A stretch of 64,000 nt of DNA from Synechococcus sp. C9 (GTDB taxonomy: Bacteria > Cyanobacteriota > Cyanobacteriia > Gloeomargaritales > Gloeomargaritaceae). Position numbers and translations under genes: made by a program. The notes under the pieces are model-generated. The model was not told the DNA's origin and made no database searches. It saw only the letters and a list, made by a program, of their open reading frames with translations. Positions 29,982 through 38,343 of the stretch are shown here, piece by piece. Numbering within the stretch: position 1 is the first letter of the stretch; every line of letters begins with the position of its first letter. Where the stretch lies: the NCBI RefSeq assembly GCF_022984075.1, contig NZ_JALAAD010000001.1:2026455-2090454 (forward strand), in the 5' to 3' direction.

Positions 29982-30066
29982 TTTATTCATTGATTTCCAG
30001 ATGCTTCTGTGAGCTAATTACTACTAGCAATATGGAGAAAAAAAATGGGTCAAAGCAATGAGATAG

Positions 30067-30085
30067 AAGTGCCCTTTATACTCTT
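30067..30085 (-). repeat. fragment of repeat family 2
   Basis: TAGAAGTGCCCTTTATA is the reverse complement of the family 2 left end (GGGCACTTCTA). Only the end remains, just upstream of birA. Confidence 0.4.
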
Positions 30086-30114
30086 TGGGTATTGCTGAAT
30101 TTTTTGTGCCGGTT

Positions 30115-30882
30115 ATGTGCTTGCCCCCTTGGTTGCACTGGCTCGATGAATGTCCCAGTACCAACACTTGGGCATTACAATCGCTGGACAGATTAGCCCA
30201 GGGCGATGTGGTCTTTACCCCCCGACAGACGGCAGGACGGGGACAACAGGAACGCCCTTGGTATGCGCCACCGGGAGTTTTAACCGCTTCGTTTATTTTA
30301 GAACCGCTGGCTCCCCCCGAATTGCCCTGGTTGAGTTTGGCGGCGGGGTTGGCGGTGATCCATGCGGTCGAGGATTTACTGCCCTTGCCTGCCCTGGCGT
30401 TGGGGATCAAATGGCCGAACGATGTCCTGCTCTGGGGGCGGAAGGTGGCGGGGGTGCTGTGCGAAGCCCGGTTGCCCAAAGCGGTGGTCGGGGTGGGGCT
30501 GAATCGGCAGGTGGATTGGCCAAGGGTTTTGGCAGGGGGCACGATGGATGTATCCCCGGCTCAGGTGGCGAGTCTTTCGGAGGTGAGCGATACGCCGCCG
30601 GAGGTACTGCCTTTGTTAACACAATTGCGAGATTACTTTTTGCAGGCTCATGGGGTAATTCGGCAGAAGGGCTTGACCGGGCTTTTGCCCCAACTGCGCC
30701 AGCGGGATGTGCTGTATAGTTGTCCGCTGGTTGTCCATACATCGGACGGGATGCTTAGCGGGGTGGGGGCGGGGATTGACGCTTGGGGGCGGTTACAGGT
30801 GCAACGGGCCGATGGAACAGTGCAAGCCTTGTCCGCCGGTCGGGTGGTGCGCTGGGAGCCTTCACGCCGCTGGGATGAGTAA
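30115..30882 (+). CDS. birA: biotin--protein ligase
   Basis: 255 residues from the ATG at 30115 (MCLPPWLHWL). No N-terminal HTH, so it is a ligase only. The biotinyl-AMP site has ECPSTNTWA, TAGRGQQERPW (the GRGxxxR loop) and GIKWPNDVL with GRKVAGVLCE. It attaches biotin to carboxylases such as acetyl-CoA carboxylase. Its last 21 bp overlap the 3' end of the convergent biotin-dependent guanidine/urea carboxylase gene, one of its likely substrates. Confidence 0.93.
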   Translation: MCLPPWLHWLDECPSTNTWALQSLDRLAQGDVVFTPRQTAGRGQQERPWYAPPGVLTASFILEPLAPPELPWLSLAAGLAVIHAVEDLLPLPALALGIKWPNDVLLWGRKVAGVLCEARLPKAVVGVGLNRQVDWPRVLAGGTMDVSPAQVASLSEVSDTPPEVLPLLTQLRDYFLQAHGVIRQKGLTGLLPQLRQRDVLYSCPLVVHTSDGMLSGVGAGIDAWGRLQVQRADGTVQALSAGRVVRWEPSRRWDE

Positions 30883-33800
30883 AAGCACGATTTGTCCCGC
30901 TGTCACGGCTTGTCCGGGTTGACAGAGGATTTGGGCAACGGTAGCGTCTAGGGGGCTAAGCACCGCAATTTCGGTTTTCATGGCTTCGATAATCATCAAC
31001 TTTTCCCCGGCATGAACCACTGCTTGCGGGGTGACCACCACCTGCCAAACCGTGCCACTGACTTCCGCCCGCACCGCCACCTGCCCTGGGGGGATGGGAA
31101 TTTCCGTCGCCTCTAGCGGAGCAGTTGCCGCTTCCGTGTCCGGTCGGTCAAATTCCCCAGCCGCTACCCACCGTTCCCGTTCGGCATCAAAGGCGTTTTG
31201 TTGTTGAGTTTTGAAAGCCTGAATGGATGCGGCATGGTCTTGCAGAAATTGCTGATAGTCCCCCAGATGAAACGTTTCCTCGTGAATGTCTAATTTCACC
31301 CGCCCATAGGTCACATCCTCCCGGTAGCGCTGGAGTTCCGCCCCGGTGACTGGGAAAAAGCGAATTTGGTCAAAAAACCGCAACAGCCAGGGCTGGGTAA
31401 AATCGGCAGTCCGGTAATAGCGATTCCACACGGGCACCGTGCGCCCCACCAACTGATACCCCCCCGGTCCTTCCATGCCGTAAATGCACAGATACGCCCC
31501 GCCAATTCCCACCGCATTCTCCGGCGTCCAGGTGCGGGCAGGGTTGTATTTGGTTGTGACCAGCCGATGCCGGGGGTCAAGCGGGGTTGCCACCGGTGCC
31601 CCCAGATACACATCCCCCAACCCCAGCACCAAATAACTCGCTCCAAACACAATGTCATACACCTGCTGGACATCCGCCAAGCCATTCACCCGCCGGATAA
31701 ATTCCAAATTGCTCGGACACCAAGGCGCATCCGGTCGCACCGACTGCATATATTTAGTGATGGCAAGCTGGATCGATTCATCATTCCAGGACAGGGGCAA
31801 ATGCACGATGCGGGTGGGCACGGTCATCTGCGCCACGTCAGGTAATTCGGCTTCCGCCGTTGCTAATATATCCAAAAGTTCAGAACGGGGCAGTCGCTGG
31901 TTATCGTAATGCACTTGTAATGAGCGAATACCGGGGGTCAGGTCAATAATGCCGGGAATCTTTTGCGCTTGCAACCAGGTCATCAGCCCATGCACCCGGA
32001 ACCGCAGGGTCAAATCCAAAGTTAACGGCCCGTATTCGATCAATATATATTTGTCCCCCGCCTGCCGATAGGTCACCCCCACCGGATGGGGAGCCGTCAT
32101 CTGCTTGAGTACTGGTTCCGTAGCCACTGGTACGGCGGGGATAGGCGGTAGGGGCGCCAGGCGAGCCAGTTCTTCTTCCTGTCGCTGTTCCCAGGCGCAG
32201 GCGGTCGGTTCATCCATCGGGAAAAATCGCACCCGGTCCCCCGGTCTCAACTGCCCGATTTTCCACAGTTCCGCCTGCACAATCGTCGCCGGACAGACAA
32301 ACCCCCCCAAACTCGGCCCGTCGTACCCCAAAATGATCGGCATATCCCCGGTAAAGTCAATCGTGCCGATGGCATAGGCGTTGTCGTGGATGTTGGAAGG
32401 GTGCAGACCCGCTTCCCCCCCATCCGGTCTGGCCCAGGTGGGCGCCGGGCCAATCAGCCTTATCCCCGTGCGGGCCGAATTGTGATGCACCACCCAGGCG
32501 TGGCTCAACAGCAGTTCCATATCCTGCGGGGTAAAAAAATCCGGTGCCCCGTGGGGACCCACCATCACAGCGATTTCCCAGGCATCCGTGTATTGGGGAA
32601 TTAAGTCCGGGGGCAAAACTGCCGGTTGGTCCTGCCCATCCCAGGGTGTCAGCGGCAACCCATCCCCCGCCCGCAGGACTCTGCCGCCATGTCCGCCAAA
32701 TTGCCCCAGGGTAAAGGTCGCCCGACTGCCCAAATACTCCGGCACCGACACCCCCCCCTGCACCGTAATATAGGTGCGATACCCCGCCCCCTGCACCGCC
32801 TTCAGGGTCAACACACTCCCGGCTTGCACCGTCACCGTCTGCCAGTAGGGAACCGGTTGCCCGTCCAGAGTCGCAGGCATCATCGCCCCAGTCAGGCAAA
32901 TGCGGGTCGGTGCATTAAAGCGCAGGGTCGGCCCCGCCATCGTACATTCCAGCCCAGCCGCCCCCAGGGGATTGCCCAGCAGACGATTGCCCCAGCGAAA
33001 GGCTAGGTGATCCATCGGACCCGACGGCGGCACCCCCACATCCCAATACCCCAACCGCCCCGGATAGTCCTGCACGGTAGTAAAGGTACCGGGAGCCAAT
33101 ACGTCAATCGTCTGGGGCTGATAGGTGAATTGGGAGAGCCACTGGGTACTCACTTCGCCCCGCTGAAACTCCGGGGTCGCCACCACCTGTTGCAGGTATT
33201 CCAGATTGGTCGCAATCCCTGCCAGAGTGGTGTGCGCCAACACCGTTTGCAACTTTTGGAGCGCCGCCGCCCGGTTTTCCCCATGCACCATCGCTTTCGC
33301 CAACAGGGGGTCGTAGAAGGGGGTTACCTCGGTCCCACTGCGAATCCAGGCATCCCACCGGGCACCCTCCGCCAATGCCACATGGGTCAGCACCCCGGCG
33401 CTGGGCTGGTGGTTTTTGTGGGGGTCTTCGGCATAAATCCGGACTTGGATGGCATGACCCTGGGGCTGGTGATGATAACGGTCGAAAAAATCCCGTTCCC
33501 CGGCAGCCAAACGCACCATCCATTCCACTAAGTCAATACCGCAGACCAACTCGGTGACCCCGTGTTCCACCTGCAACCGGGTATTGACCTCCAGGAAATA
33601 AAATTCGCCCGTTGTCCCGTCCACAATAAATTCCACCGTGCCCGCCGACTGGTACTGCACCGCTTCCCCCAACCGTTGCGCCGCTTGGTAGAGTCCCTGC
33701 CGCACCGATTCTGGCAACCCTGGCGCTGGCGTTTCCTCGATCACCTTTTGATTGCGCCGCTGGCTGGAACAATCCCGCTCCCCCAGGGTGAGAACCCGCC

Positions 33801-34452
33801 CCTGCCCATCCCCAAAAATCTGCACCTCCACATGGCGAGCCACAGGAATGTATTTCTCCAGGAACACCCCACTATCCCGGAAATTAGCCTGGCTCAACCG
33901 TTGCACCTGCTCATAGGCTACCGCCAATTCCGCCGCATCTTCACACCGACGCATCCCAATTCCCCCGCCCCCCGCCGTACTTTTGAGCATCACCGGATAG
34001 CCGATCTGCGCTGCTGCCGCCTGCGCCTCGGTGAGATTATTTAATAAAGAAGTACCAGGAACCAGGGGAATCCCCTGACGGGCCGCCAGATCACGGGCAA
34101 GGTGCTTGCGACCAAACTGGCGAATGTGTTCCGGCTTGGGTCCAATAAACACCAGCCCCCGTTGGGCACAGGCACTAGCAAAATCCCCATTTTCGCTGAG
34201 AAACCCGTACCCCGGATGGATCGCCGCCGCCCCCACCTGCACCGCCAGGTCCAACACCCGCTCCCCTTGCAGATAACTCTCGCTGGCCAGGGTTCCCCCC
34301 AACGCTAACGCTTCCGTCGCCTCCTCTACATGGGGACTGTGCCGATCCGGTTCCGAATAAACCGCCACACTGGCAATCCCCAGCCGGTTTAAGGTGCGGA
34401 TAATCCGCAGGGCAATTTCCCCCCGATTGGCGACCAGGACTTTGGCGAACAT
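30862..34452 (-). CDS. guanidine carboxylase of the urea carboxylase family (biotin-dependent)
   Basis: 1196 residues from ATG 34452, which shares one base with the upstream stop. In order: biotin carboxylase (~1-450; KVLVANRGEIALRIIRT, ATP loop KSTAGGGGIGMR, LEVNTRLQVEHGVTE); carboxyltransferase of KipA/AHS2 type (~470-770) then KipI/AHS1 type (~800-1010); biotinyl domain with EAMKTE, biotin Lys ~1159. It carboxylates guanidine or urea with ATP and bicarbonate. The guanidine-I riboswitch and two CgdAB-like partners point to guanidine; urea as an additional substrate cannot be excluded. Confidence 0.88.
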   Translation of the reverse strand: MFAKVLVANRGEIALRIIRTLNRLGIASVAVYSEPDRHSPHVEEATEALALGGTLASESYLQGERVLDLAVQVGAAAIHPGYGFLSENGDFASACAQRGLVFIGPKPEHIRQFGRKHLARDLAARQGIPLVPGTSLLNNLTEAQAAAAQIGYPVMLKSTAGGGGIGMRRCEDAAELAVAYEQVQRLSQANFRDSGVFLEKYIPVARHVEVQIFGDGQGRVLTLGERDCSSQRRNQKVIEETPAPGLPESVRQGLYQAAQRLGEAVQYQSAGTVEFIVDGTTGEFYFLEVNTRLQVEHGVTELVCGIDLVEWMVRLAAGERDFFDRYHHQPQGHAIQVRIYAEDPHKNHQPSAGVLTHVALAEGARWDAWIRSGTEVTPFYDPLLAKAMVHGENRAAALQKLQTVLAHTTLAGIATNLEYLQQVVATPEFQRGEVSTQWLSQFTYQPQTIDVLAPGTFTTVQDYPGRLGYWDVGVPPSGPMDHLAFRWGNRLLGNPLGAAGLECTMAGPTLRFNAPTRICLTGAMMPATLDGQPVPYWQTVTVQAGSVLTLKAVQGAGYRTYITVQGGVSVPEYLGSRATFTLGQFGGHGGRVLRAGDGLPLTPWDGQDQPAVLPPDLIPQYTDAWEIAVMVGPHGAPDFFTPQDMELLLSHAWVVHHNSARTGIRLIGPAPTWARPDGGEAGLHPSNIHDNAYAIGTIDFTGDMPIILGYDGPSLGGFVCPATIVQAELWKIGQLRPGDRVRFFPMDEPTACAWEQRQEEELARLAPLPPIPAVPVATEPVLKQMTAPHPVGVTYRQAGDKYILIEYGPLTLDLTLRFRVHGLMTWLQAQKIPGIIDLTPGIRSLQVHYDNQRLPRSELLDILATAEAELPDVAQMTVPTRIVHLPLSWNDESIQLAITKYMQSVRPDAPWCPSNLEFIRRVNGLADVQQVYDIVFGASYLVLGLGDVYLGAPVATPLDPRHRLVTTKYNPARTWTPENAVGIGGAYLCIYGMEGPGGYQLVGRTVPVWNRYYRTADFTQPWLLRFFDQIRFFPVTGAELQRYREDVTYGRVKLDIHEETFHLGDYQQFLQDHAASIQAFKTQQQNAFDAERERWVAAGEFDRPDTEAATAPLEATEIPIPPGQVAVRAEVSGTVWQVVVTPQAVVHAGEKLMIIEAMKTEIAVLSPLDATVAQILCQPGQAVTAGQIVLLLIPAA

Positions 34453-35102
34453 CAGCCCGCCGCATCCCAAATTAGCAACCGCACCGGCGTCGGGTGGTAG
34501 GCATTACAGGGATTGTTAATTTGGGGACAGTTGGAAATCAACACCAGCACATCCATTTCCGCCCGCAAATCCACATATTTCCCCGCCTCGGAAATCCCGT
34601 CCACAATTTCCAGCGTGCCATCCGCCGCCACCGGCACATTCATAAAGAAATTGATATTGCTCACCAAATCCCGCTTGTTCATCCCGTACTGGCTCAATTC
34701 CAGCAGGTAATTTTCCACACAGGCGTGCAGATGCTTCTTGTGCAGACCATAGCGCACCGAATTGCTCTCCATACTGCACGCACCCCCCAGGGTATCGTGA
34801 CGACCACAGGTATCGTTCAGCACCGTCATCAGTACATTGCCCGCATTGGACAGCAATTGCGTCCCCGCCGTGATAAAGATATTCCCCTGGCGCACCACTG
34901 TATCCGGCGCACTGTAGCGCTCCGAGGTATCGGCGGCATTGTAAATCAGGGTGTCCACCGCCTGATTCCCCTCCACATCCACAATCCGTAAAATTTGCCC
35001 CTTGTGCACCACCTTCGACCAGGGCTGGCGGGCAGGCAATTCGTAGTCGTAAATCGCCTGGGTGGGGTCAAGGGTGGGGGTCGCCATCGTCATCGTCGCC
35101 AT
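34452..35102 (-). CDS. urea carboxylase-associated protein, probable carboxyguanidine deiminase subunit
   Basis: 216 residues from ATG 35102, placed about 10 nt after AGGAGG; ATGs at 35111 and inside the Met-rich start are alternatives. Core segments are LRIVDVEGNQAVDTLIYNA, DTLGGACSMESN and YVDLRAEMDVLVLISNCPQINNPCN. It is homologous to the neighbouring gene. The pair corresponds to the 'urea_degr' proteins, shown in other bacteria to form carboxyguanidine deiminase (CgdA/CgdB), releasing ammonia to give allophanate. Which subunit is A or B I cannot say. Confidence 0.85.
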   Translation of the reverse strand: MATMTMATPTLDPTQAIYDYELPARQPWSKVVHKGQILRIVDVEGNQAVDTLIYNAADTSERYSAPDTVVRQGNIFITAGTQLLSNAGNVLMTVLNDTCGRHDTLGGACSMESNSVRYGLHKKHLHACVENYLLELSQYGMNKRDLVSNINFFMNVPVAADGTLEIVDGISEAGKYVDLRAEMDVLVLISNCPQINNPCNAYHPTPVRLLIWDAAG

Positions 35103-35161
35103 CGTTTTCATGCCTCCTGAAAAAAAGTTACTGCAAACATTAGTACAAAAAATTACATTCC

Positions 35162-35941
35162 CTAGAGGGCGTAATGGGGAGCCAGCGGTCGTTGCCGCCA
35201 CCAGGTATCCGTGTTGATAAATCCCCGCACCACCTCCTCGTTCGCCGTGCGACAGGGGTCATCAGCCGCCGGTTCCGGGGAACGCCACACCGTCAGTTGG
35301 ATGGGTTGCGGTCGGTACACCGTATCCGGGTGCAGGACATGGGGACAGTTGGCAATCACCACCAGCACATTCATTTCCGCCCGCAAATCCACATAAGCAC
35401 CGGGTTTAGCCGCCCCGGCATCGTACTGCAAATCCCCCGTCGGTGTCACCGTCACCCGGCTAAAGAAATTCACATTCGGCATCAAATCCCGGCGGGACAT
35501 CCCCCACTTGCCCAACGCCCGCAGAAACTGATCCTGGGCACTGTGAAAATCCTGGCGACCCTGAATCTCCGTGCCCGTTCCCCCATGCCCGTACTTGGCT
35601 CGATTGGTCGCCGCCGTACTGCAACCGCAGATCAGGTCATGACCGTTGGACGTATCCGCCGTGATGGAAAACAAAATCCGCCCCATGTCCGAGTACAGCA
35701 CCATCCCCTGGCGCAAAAAGGCGTTGAACTGGATTTTGGCTGTATCCGCCACATTCAAGCGCTCCATCGGGCGGTCAGCGTTATAGCCAATCATCGCCAC
35801 TCCCTGCGACCCCCCCAAATCCGTAATCCGCAGGGTCTGCCAGCGGGGAATCACCCCATGCCAATAGCCTCCCCCCGGCACCTTCTCCGACCAAACCACC
35901 AATTCCGGGCGAATGTCCGTTTCTGCCACCGTTGCCACCAT
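35162..35941 (-). CDS. urea carboxylase-associated protein, second carboxyguanidine deiminase subunit
   Basis: 259 residues from ATG 35941 (MVATVAETDIRPEL) behind AGGAGGT; a longer frame would run through the riboswitch and is rejected. Core LRITDLGGSQGVAMIGYNAD, HDLICGCSTAATN and YVDLRAEMNVLVVIANCPHVLHP parallels the next gene. First gene of the riboswitch-controlled operon; 59 bp precede the second subunit. Conserved Cys and His in the core (CGCST, NCPH) may bind metal, by family analogy. Confidence 0.86.
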   Translation of the reverse strand: MVATVAETDIRPELVVWSEKVPGGGYWHGVIPRWQTLRITDLGGSQGVAMIGYNADRPMERLNVADTAKIQFNAFLRQGMVLYSDMGRILFSITADTSNGHDLICGCSTAATNRAKYGHGGTGTEIQGRQDFHSAQDQFLRALGKWGMSRRDLMPNVNFFSRVTVTPTGDLQYDAGAAKPGAYVDLRAEMNVLVVIANCPHVLHPDTVYRPQPIQLTVWRSPEPAADDPCRTANEEVVRGFINTDTWWRQRPLAPHYAL

Positions 35942-35947
35942 GACACC

Positions 35948-35990
35948 TACCTCCTTGACTGGGTTACTCAACGACGAAGCCCCGGAGATA
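35948..35990 (-). promoter_or_regulatory. possible Shine-Dalgarno-sequestering helix downstream of the riboswitch
   Basis: On the minus strand TATCTCC (35990-35984) can pair over seven positions, one G-U, with GGAGGTA (35954-35948), the ribosome site of the first deiminase gene. It could be the expression platform if guanidine binding prevents this pairing. No intrinsic terminator is evident. Confidence 0.35.
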
Positions 35991-36025
35991 ACGCAACTTA
36001 GCCTGTCTCCCAGACTAATCGCACA

Positions 36026-36136
36026 ACCTCCCGGGCTTTTATCCCGCCGTGTAACCGCACCCACCAAGGCAACGGTCTGCTTCTCTCGGACCAGCCACAG
36101 TAGTCAACGCCACTGCCGGAACCCTAGAAGCTCTCC
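36026..36136 (-). promoter_or_regulatory. guanidine-I (ykkC) riboswitch
   Basis: Read on the minus strand the leader has all conserved blocks in order: CTTCTAGGGTTCCGGC near 36131-36115, GGCTGGTCCGAGAGAAGC near 36096-36079, and ACACGG with GGGATAAAAGCCCGGGAGGT near 36053-36026. These are diagnostic for the guanidine-I aptamer. It lies 85 bp upstream of the first deiminase gene, so free guanidine should switch the operon on. Confidence 0.95.
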
Positions 36137-36269
36137 TAATTGGCTTATGACCCTATCCTAATCCTCCCCCTGTAAAAAACAGTTGCTTTTGCTACTTTTT
36201 ACAAAAATTTACAATCTTTTTCTTGGGGATTGTTCCTATGTATGCCCACAGATTTCCGCCTCAAAAAGT

Positions 36270-36283
36270 GTATCTCAAGATAC
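36270..36283. promoter_or_regulatory. NtcA-type nitrogen-control palindrome
   Basis: GTATCTCAAGATAC is a perfect palindrome matching GTA-N8-TAC. It lies in the divergent region between the riboswitch operon and the ABC importer, about 144 bp upstream of the importer start. A clear -10 at the expected distance is not obvious. Confidence 0.55.
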
Positions 36284-36426
36284 TGTTTTCCCTGATTTGC
36301 TTTGGGGATGCTTAAGGCGATACAGGGAGCGTTGACGTTGGGGGTGAAATCATCACGATTTCCCACTCCCTTCACTGGTGATGAACAGTTGGGTTCTAGT
36401 TCGTTTTTCGGGAGTTTACGGGTGGC

Positions 36427-37497
36427 ATGAAATGGAAATCTCACGCTTGGAATGGGTTGTTGTTTGTGTTGGCAATGATGCTAGCCGTCAGTTGTGTTCC
36501 TCCGAAGGTGCAAAGTGAAAGTCCGGTGGTGCGCCTGGGTTTTAGTGCCTGGCCGGGCTGGTTTCCCTGGCAAGTCGCCCAGGAAAAAGCGATTTTTACC
36601 ACCAAAAATGTGCAGGTAGATTTGAAGTGGTTTGATAGCTATTTGGACTCAATTAATGCCCTCACAGCCCAACAATTGGAAGCGAATTCCCAGACCCTTA
36701 ATGACACGATTAGCGCCGTAGCCGGTGGTGCGGATCAGGTGATTGTTTTGGTGAATGATAATTCGACGGGAAATGACAAAATCATCGTCCGGGAAGGCAT
36801 TAATACCATTGCGGATTTGAAGGGGAAAAAAGTAGCCGCCGAAGAGGGAACAGTGGATCATTTTCTCCTGCTTTTGGGGATGGAAAAAGCGGGATTAAAA
36901 CCCTCGGATATTACGTTTGTGCCCTTGGAAACCGGGAAAGCCGCCACCGCCTTTGTCGCCGGACAGGTGGATGCGGTGGGGGTGTTTGCGCCGTTTACCA
37001 CCCAAGCCTTGAAACGTCCGGGCAGTAAGGAATTATTTAGTTCCAAGGATTTTCCGGGGGCGATTTCTGACCATTTGGTGTTTACCCGGAGCTTTGTGAA
37101 TGAGCATCCCGAACAGGTGCAGGCGCTGGTGGATGCCTGGTTTGCGACGACGAAATTTTTGGAAACTAATCCCGAAGAAGCCATTGCCATTATGGCGAAA
37201 AAAGCCAATGTTTCGGTGGAGGAATACAAACAATATGCGGCGGGTACCCGGATTTTTACGGTGCAGGAAAATATCGCCGCTTTTCAACCTGGTAATGATA
37301 TGTCCTCGTTGCCTTTTGCGGCTCAGAAAATCAGTGCCTTTTTAACCCAAGTCGGTTTAGCGAAAACCCAACCGGATTTGAGCAAATTGTTTGACGACCG
37401 GTTTGTGAAAGCCTATGCCGCCCGTGCCCAAGCCCAAATGTCCCCCGTTCCAGTGACTTCCCATGACCGATCCCCAACGTTCCCAGCCCCTGCGTGA
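36427..37497 (+). CDS. ABC transporter substrate-binding lipoprotein (NMT1/SsuA-TauA type)
   Basis: 356 residues. A lipoprotein signal (LAMMLAVSC, lipobox Cys at residue 23) is followed by a periplasmic binding fold beginning RLGFSAWPGWFPWQVAQEK. This family binds nitrate, sulfonates, taurine, pyrimidine precursors and similar small ions. Context with guanidine catabolism suggests guanidine or a guanidino compound as ligand. It overlaps the permease start by 35 bp. The C-terminal tail after ~345 is Pro/Ser-rich. Confidence 0.88.
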   Translation: MKWKSHAWNGLLFVLAMMLAVSCVPPKVQSESPVVRLGFSAWPGWFPWQVAQEKAIFTTKNVQVDLKWFDSYLDSINALTAQQLEANSQTLNDTISAVAGGADQVIVLVNDNSTGNDKIIVREGINTIADLKGKKVAAEEGTVDHFLLLLGMEKAGLKPSDITFVPLETGKAATAFVAGQVDAVGVFAPFTTQALKRPGSKELFSSKDFPGAISDHLVFTRSFVNEHPEQVQALVDAWFATTKFLETNPEEAIAIMAKKANVSVEEYKQYAAGTRIFTVQENIAAFQPGNDMSSLPFAAQKISAFLTQVGLAKTQPDLSKLFDDRFVKAYAARAQAQMSPVPVTSHDRSPTFPAPA

Positions 37498-38311
37498 CCA
37501 GTTACAGCCCCGGCAGTTGCGCCCGTCGGTGTTTTGGCGGATTGCTGAGGACATTCCCCGCCGGTTGTACTGGCGGTTGGTCACCCTCTCCATCTTGTTT
37601 CCCCTGGTGGCGTGGGGCTTGGTGACCTGGATCAAAGCCGTTGACCCGACGTTTTTGCCCTCGCCGGGACAGGTGGTGCAGGCGGCGGTTCGCCTGGGGC
37701 GTTCGGGGGAGTTGTGGCGGGATACCTGGGCAAGTGTGGGGCGGGTGGGGGTGGGGTTTGCGCTCTCGGCGTTGGTGGCGATTCCGGTGGGACTGCTGAT
37801 GGGAAGTTTTGCCAGTATCCGGGCGTTGTTGGAACCCCTGTTTGGGTTGATGCGCTATATGCCGGCGCCAGCGTTTATTCCCCTGTTGATTTTGTATCAG
37901 GGGGTGGGGGAAGAACCAAAGGTGACGCTGATTTTTATTGGTACGTTTTTTTTCAATGCGTTGATGGTGATGGATACGGTGAAATTTGTGCCGAAGGAGT
38001 TAATTGAAACCACGTTTATGCTGGGAGGAAATCGGATGGCGACGGTGATGCAGGTGATTTTTCCCCATGTCCTGCCGGGGGTTTTGGATGCCTGTCGGAT
38101 CAATTTGGCGGCGGCTTGGCAGTTGGTGATTGTGGCGGAATTGGTAGCGGCGACGGAGGGGTTGGGGCGACGGATTAGTTTGGCGGGCAGATTTTTGCGG
38201 ACGGATGAAATTTTTGTAGGGATTATCGTGATTGGATTGATCGGGTTGGGGTTGGATTTGTTGTTTCAATATCTGGTGCGGTTGACCAGTCCTTGGGCGG
38301 ATGCGAAATGA
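37463..38311 (+). CDS. ABC transporter permease (SsuC/NrtB type)
   Basis: 282 residues with about six membrane helices. A coupling-helix segment of BPD_transp_1 type is present: ETTFMLGGNRMATVMQVIFPHVLPGVLDA (EAA-like G at the loop). It overlaps the binding-protein gene and is followed 32 bp later by the ATPase. Probably a homodimeric channel for the imported nitrogen compound. Confidence 0.9.
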   Translation: MTDPQRSQPLRDQLQPRQLRPSVFWRIAEDIPRRLYWRLVTLSILFPLVAWGLVTWIKAVDPTFLPSPGQVVQAAVRLGRSGELWRDTWASVGRVGVGFALSALVAIPVGLLMGSFASIRALLEPLFGLMRYMPAPAFIPLLILYQGVGEEPKVTLIFIGTFFFNALMVMDTVKFVPKELIETTFMLGGNRMATVMQVIFPHVLPGVLDACRINLAAAWQLVIVAELVAATEGLGRRISLAGRFLRTDEIFVGIIVIGLIGLGLDLLFQYLVRLTSPWADAK

Positions 38312-38343
38312 GTTGTTTCTATGACCAATTGGGAGGTGCATTC

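Noticed and set aside
30862-34452. Plain urea carboxylase of a urea amidolyase pathway
   Set aside because: The guanidine-I riboswitch and two CgdAB-like proteins make guanidine the likelier substrate; urea remains possible as a side substrate.
35942-36067. N-terminal extension of the first deiminase-like protein
   Set aside because: The 42 extra codons lie in the riboswitch and its downstream leader; the ATG at 35941 has a strong ribosome site and matches the family start.
36137-36426. Second guanidine riboswitch in front of the ABC importer
   Set aside because: No guanidine-I, II or III conserved blocks are present on the plus strand.
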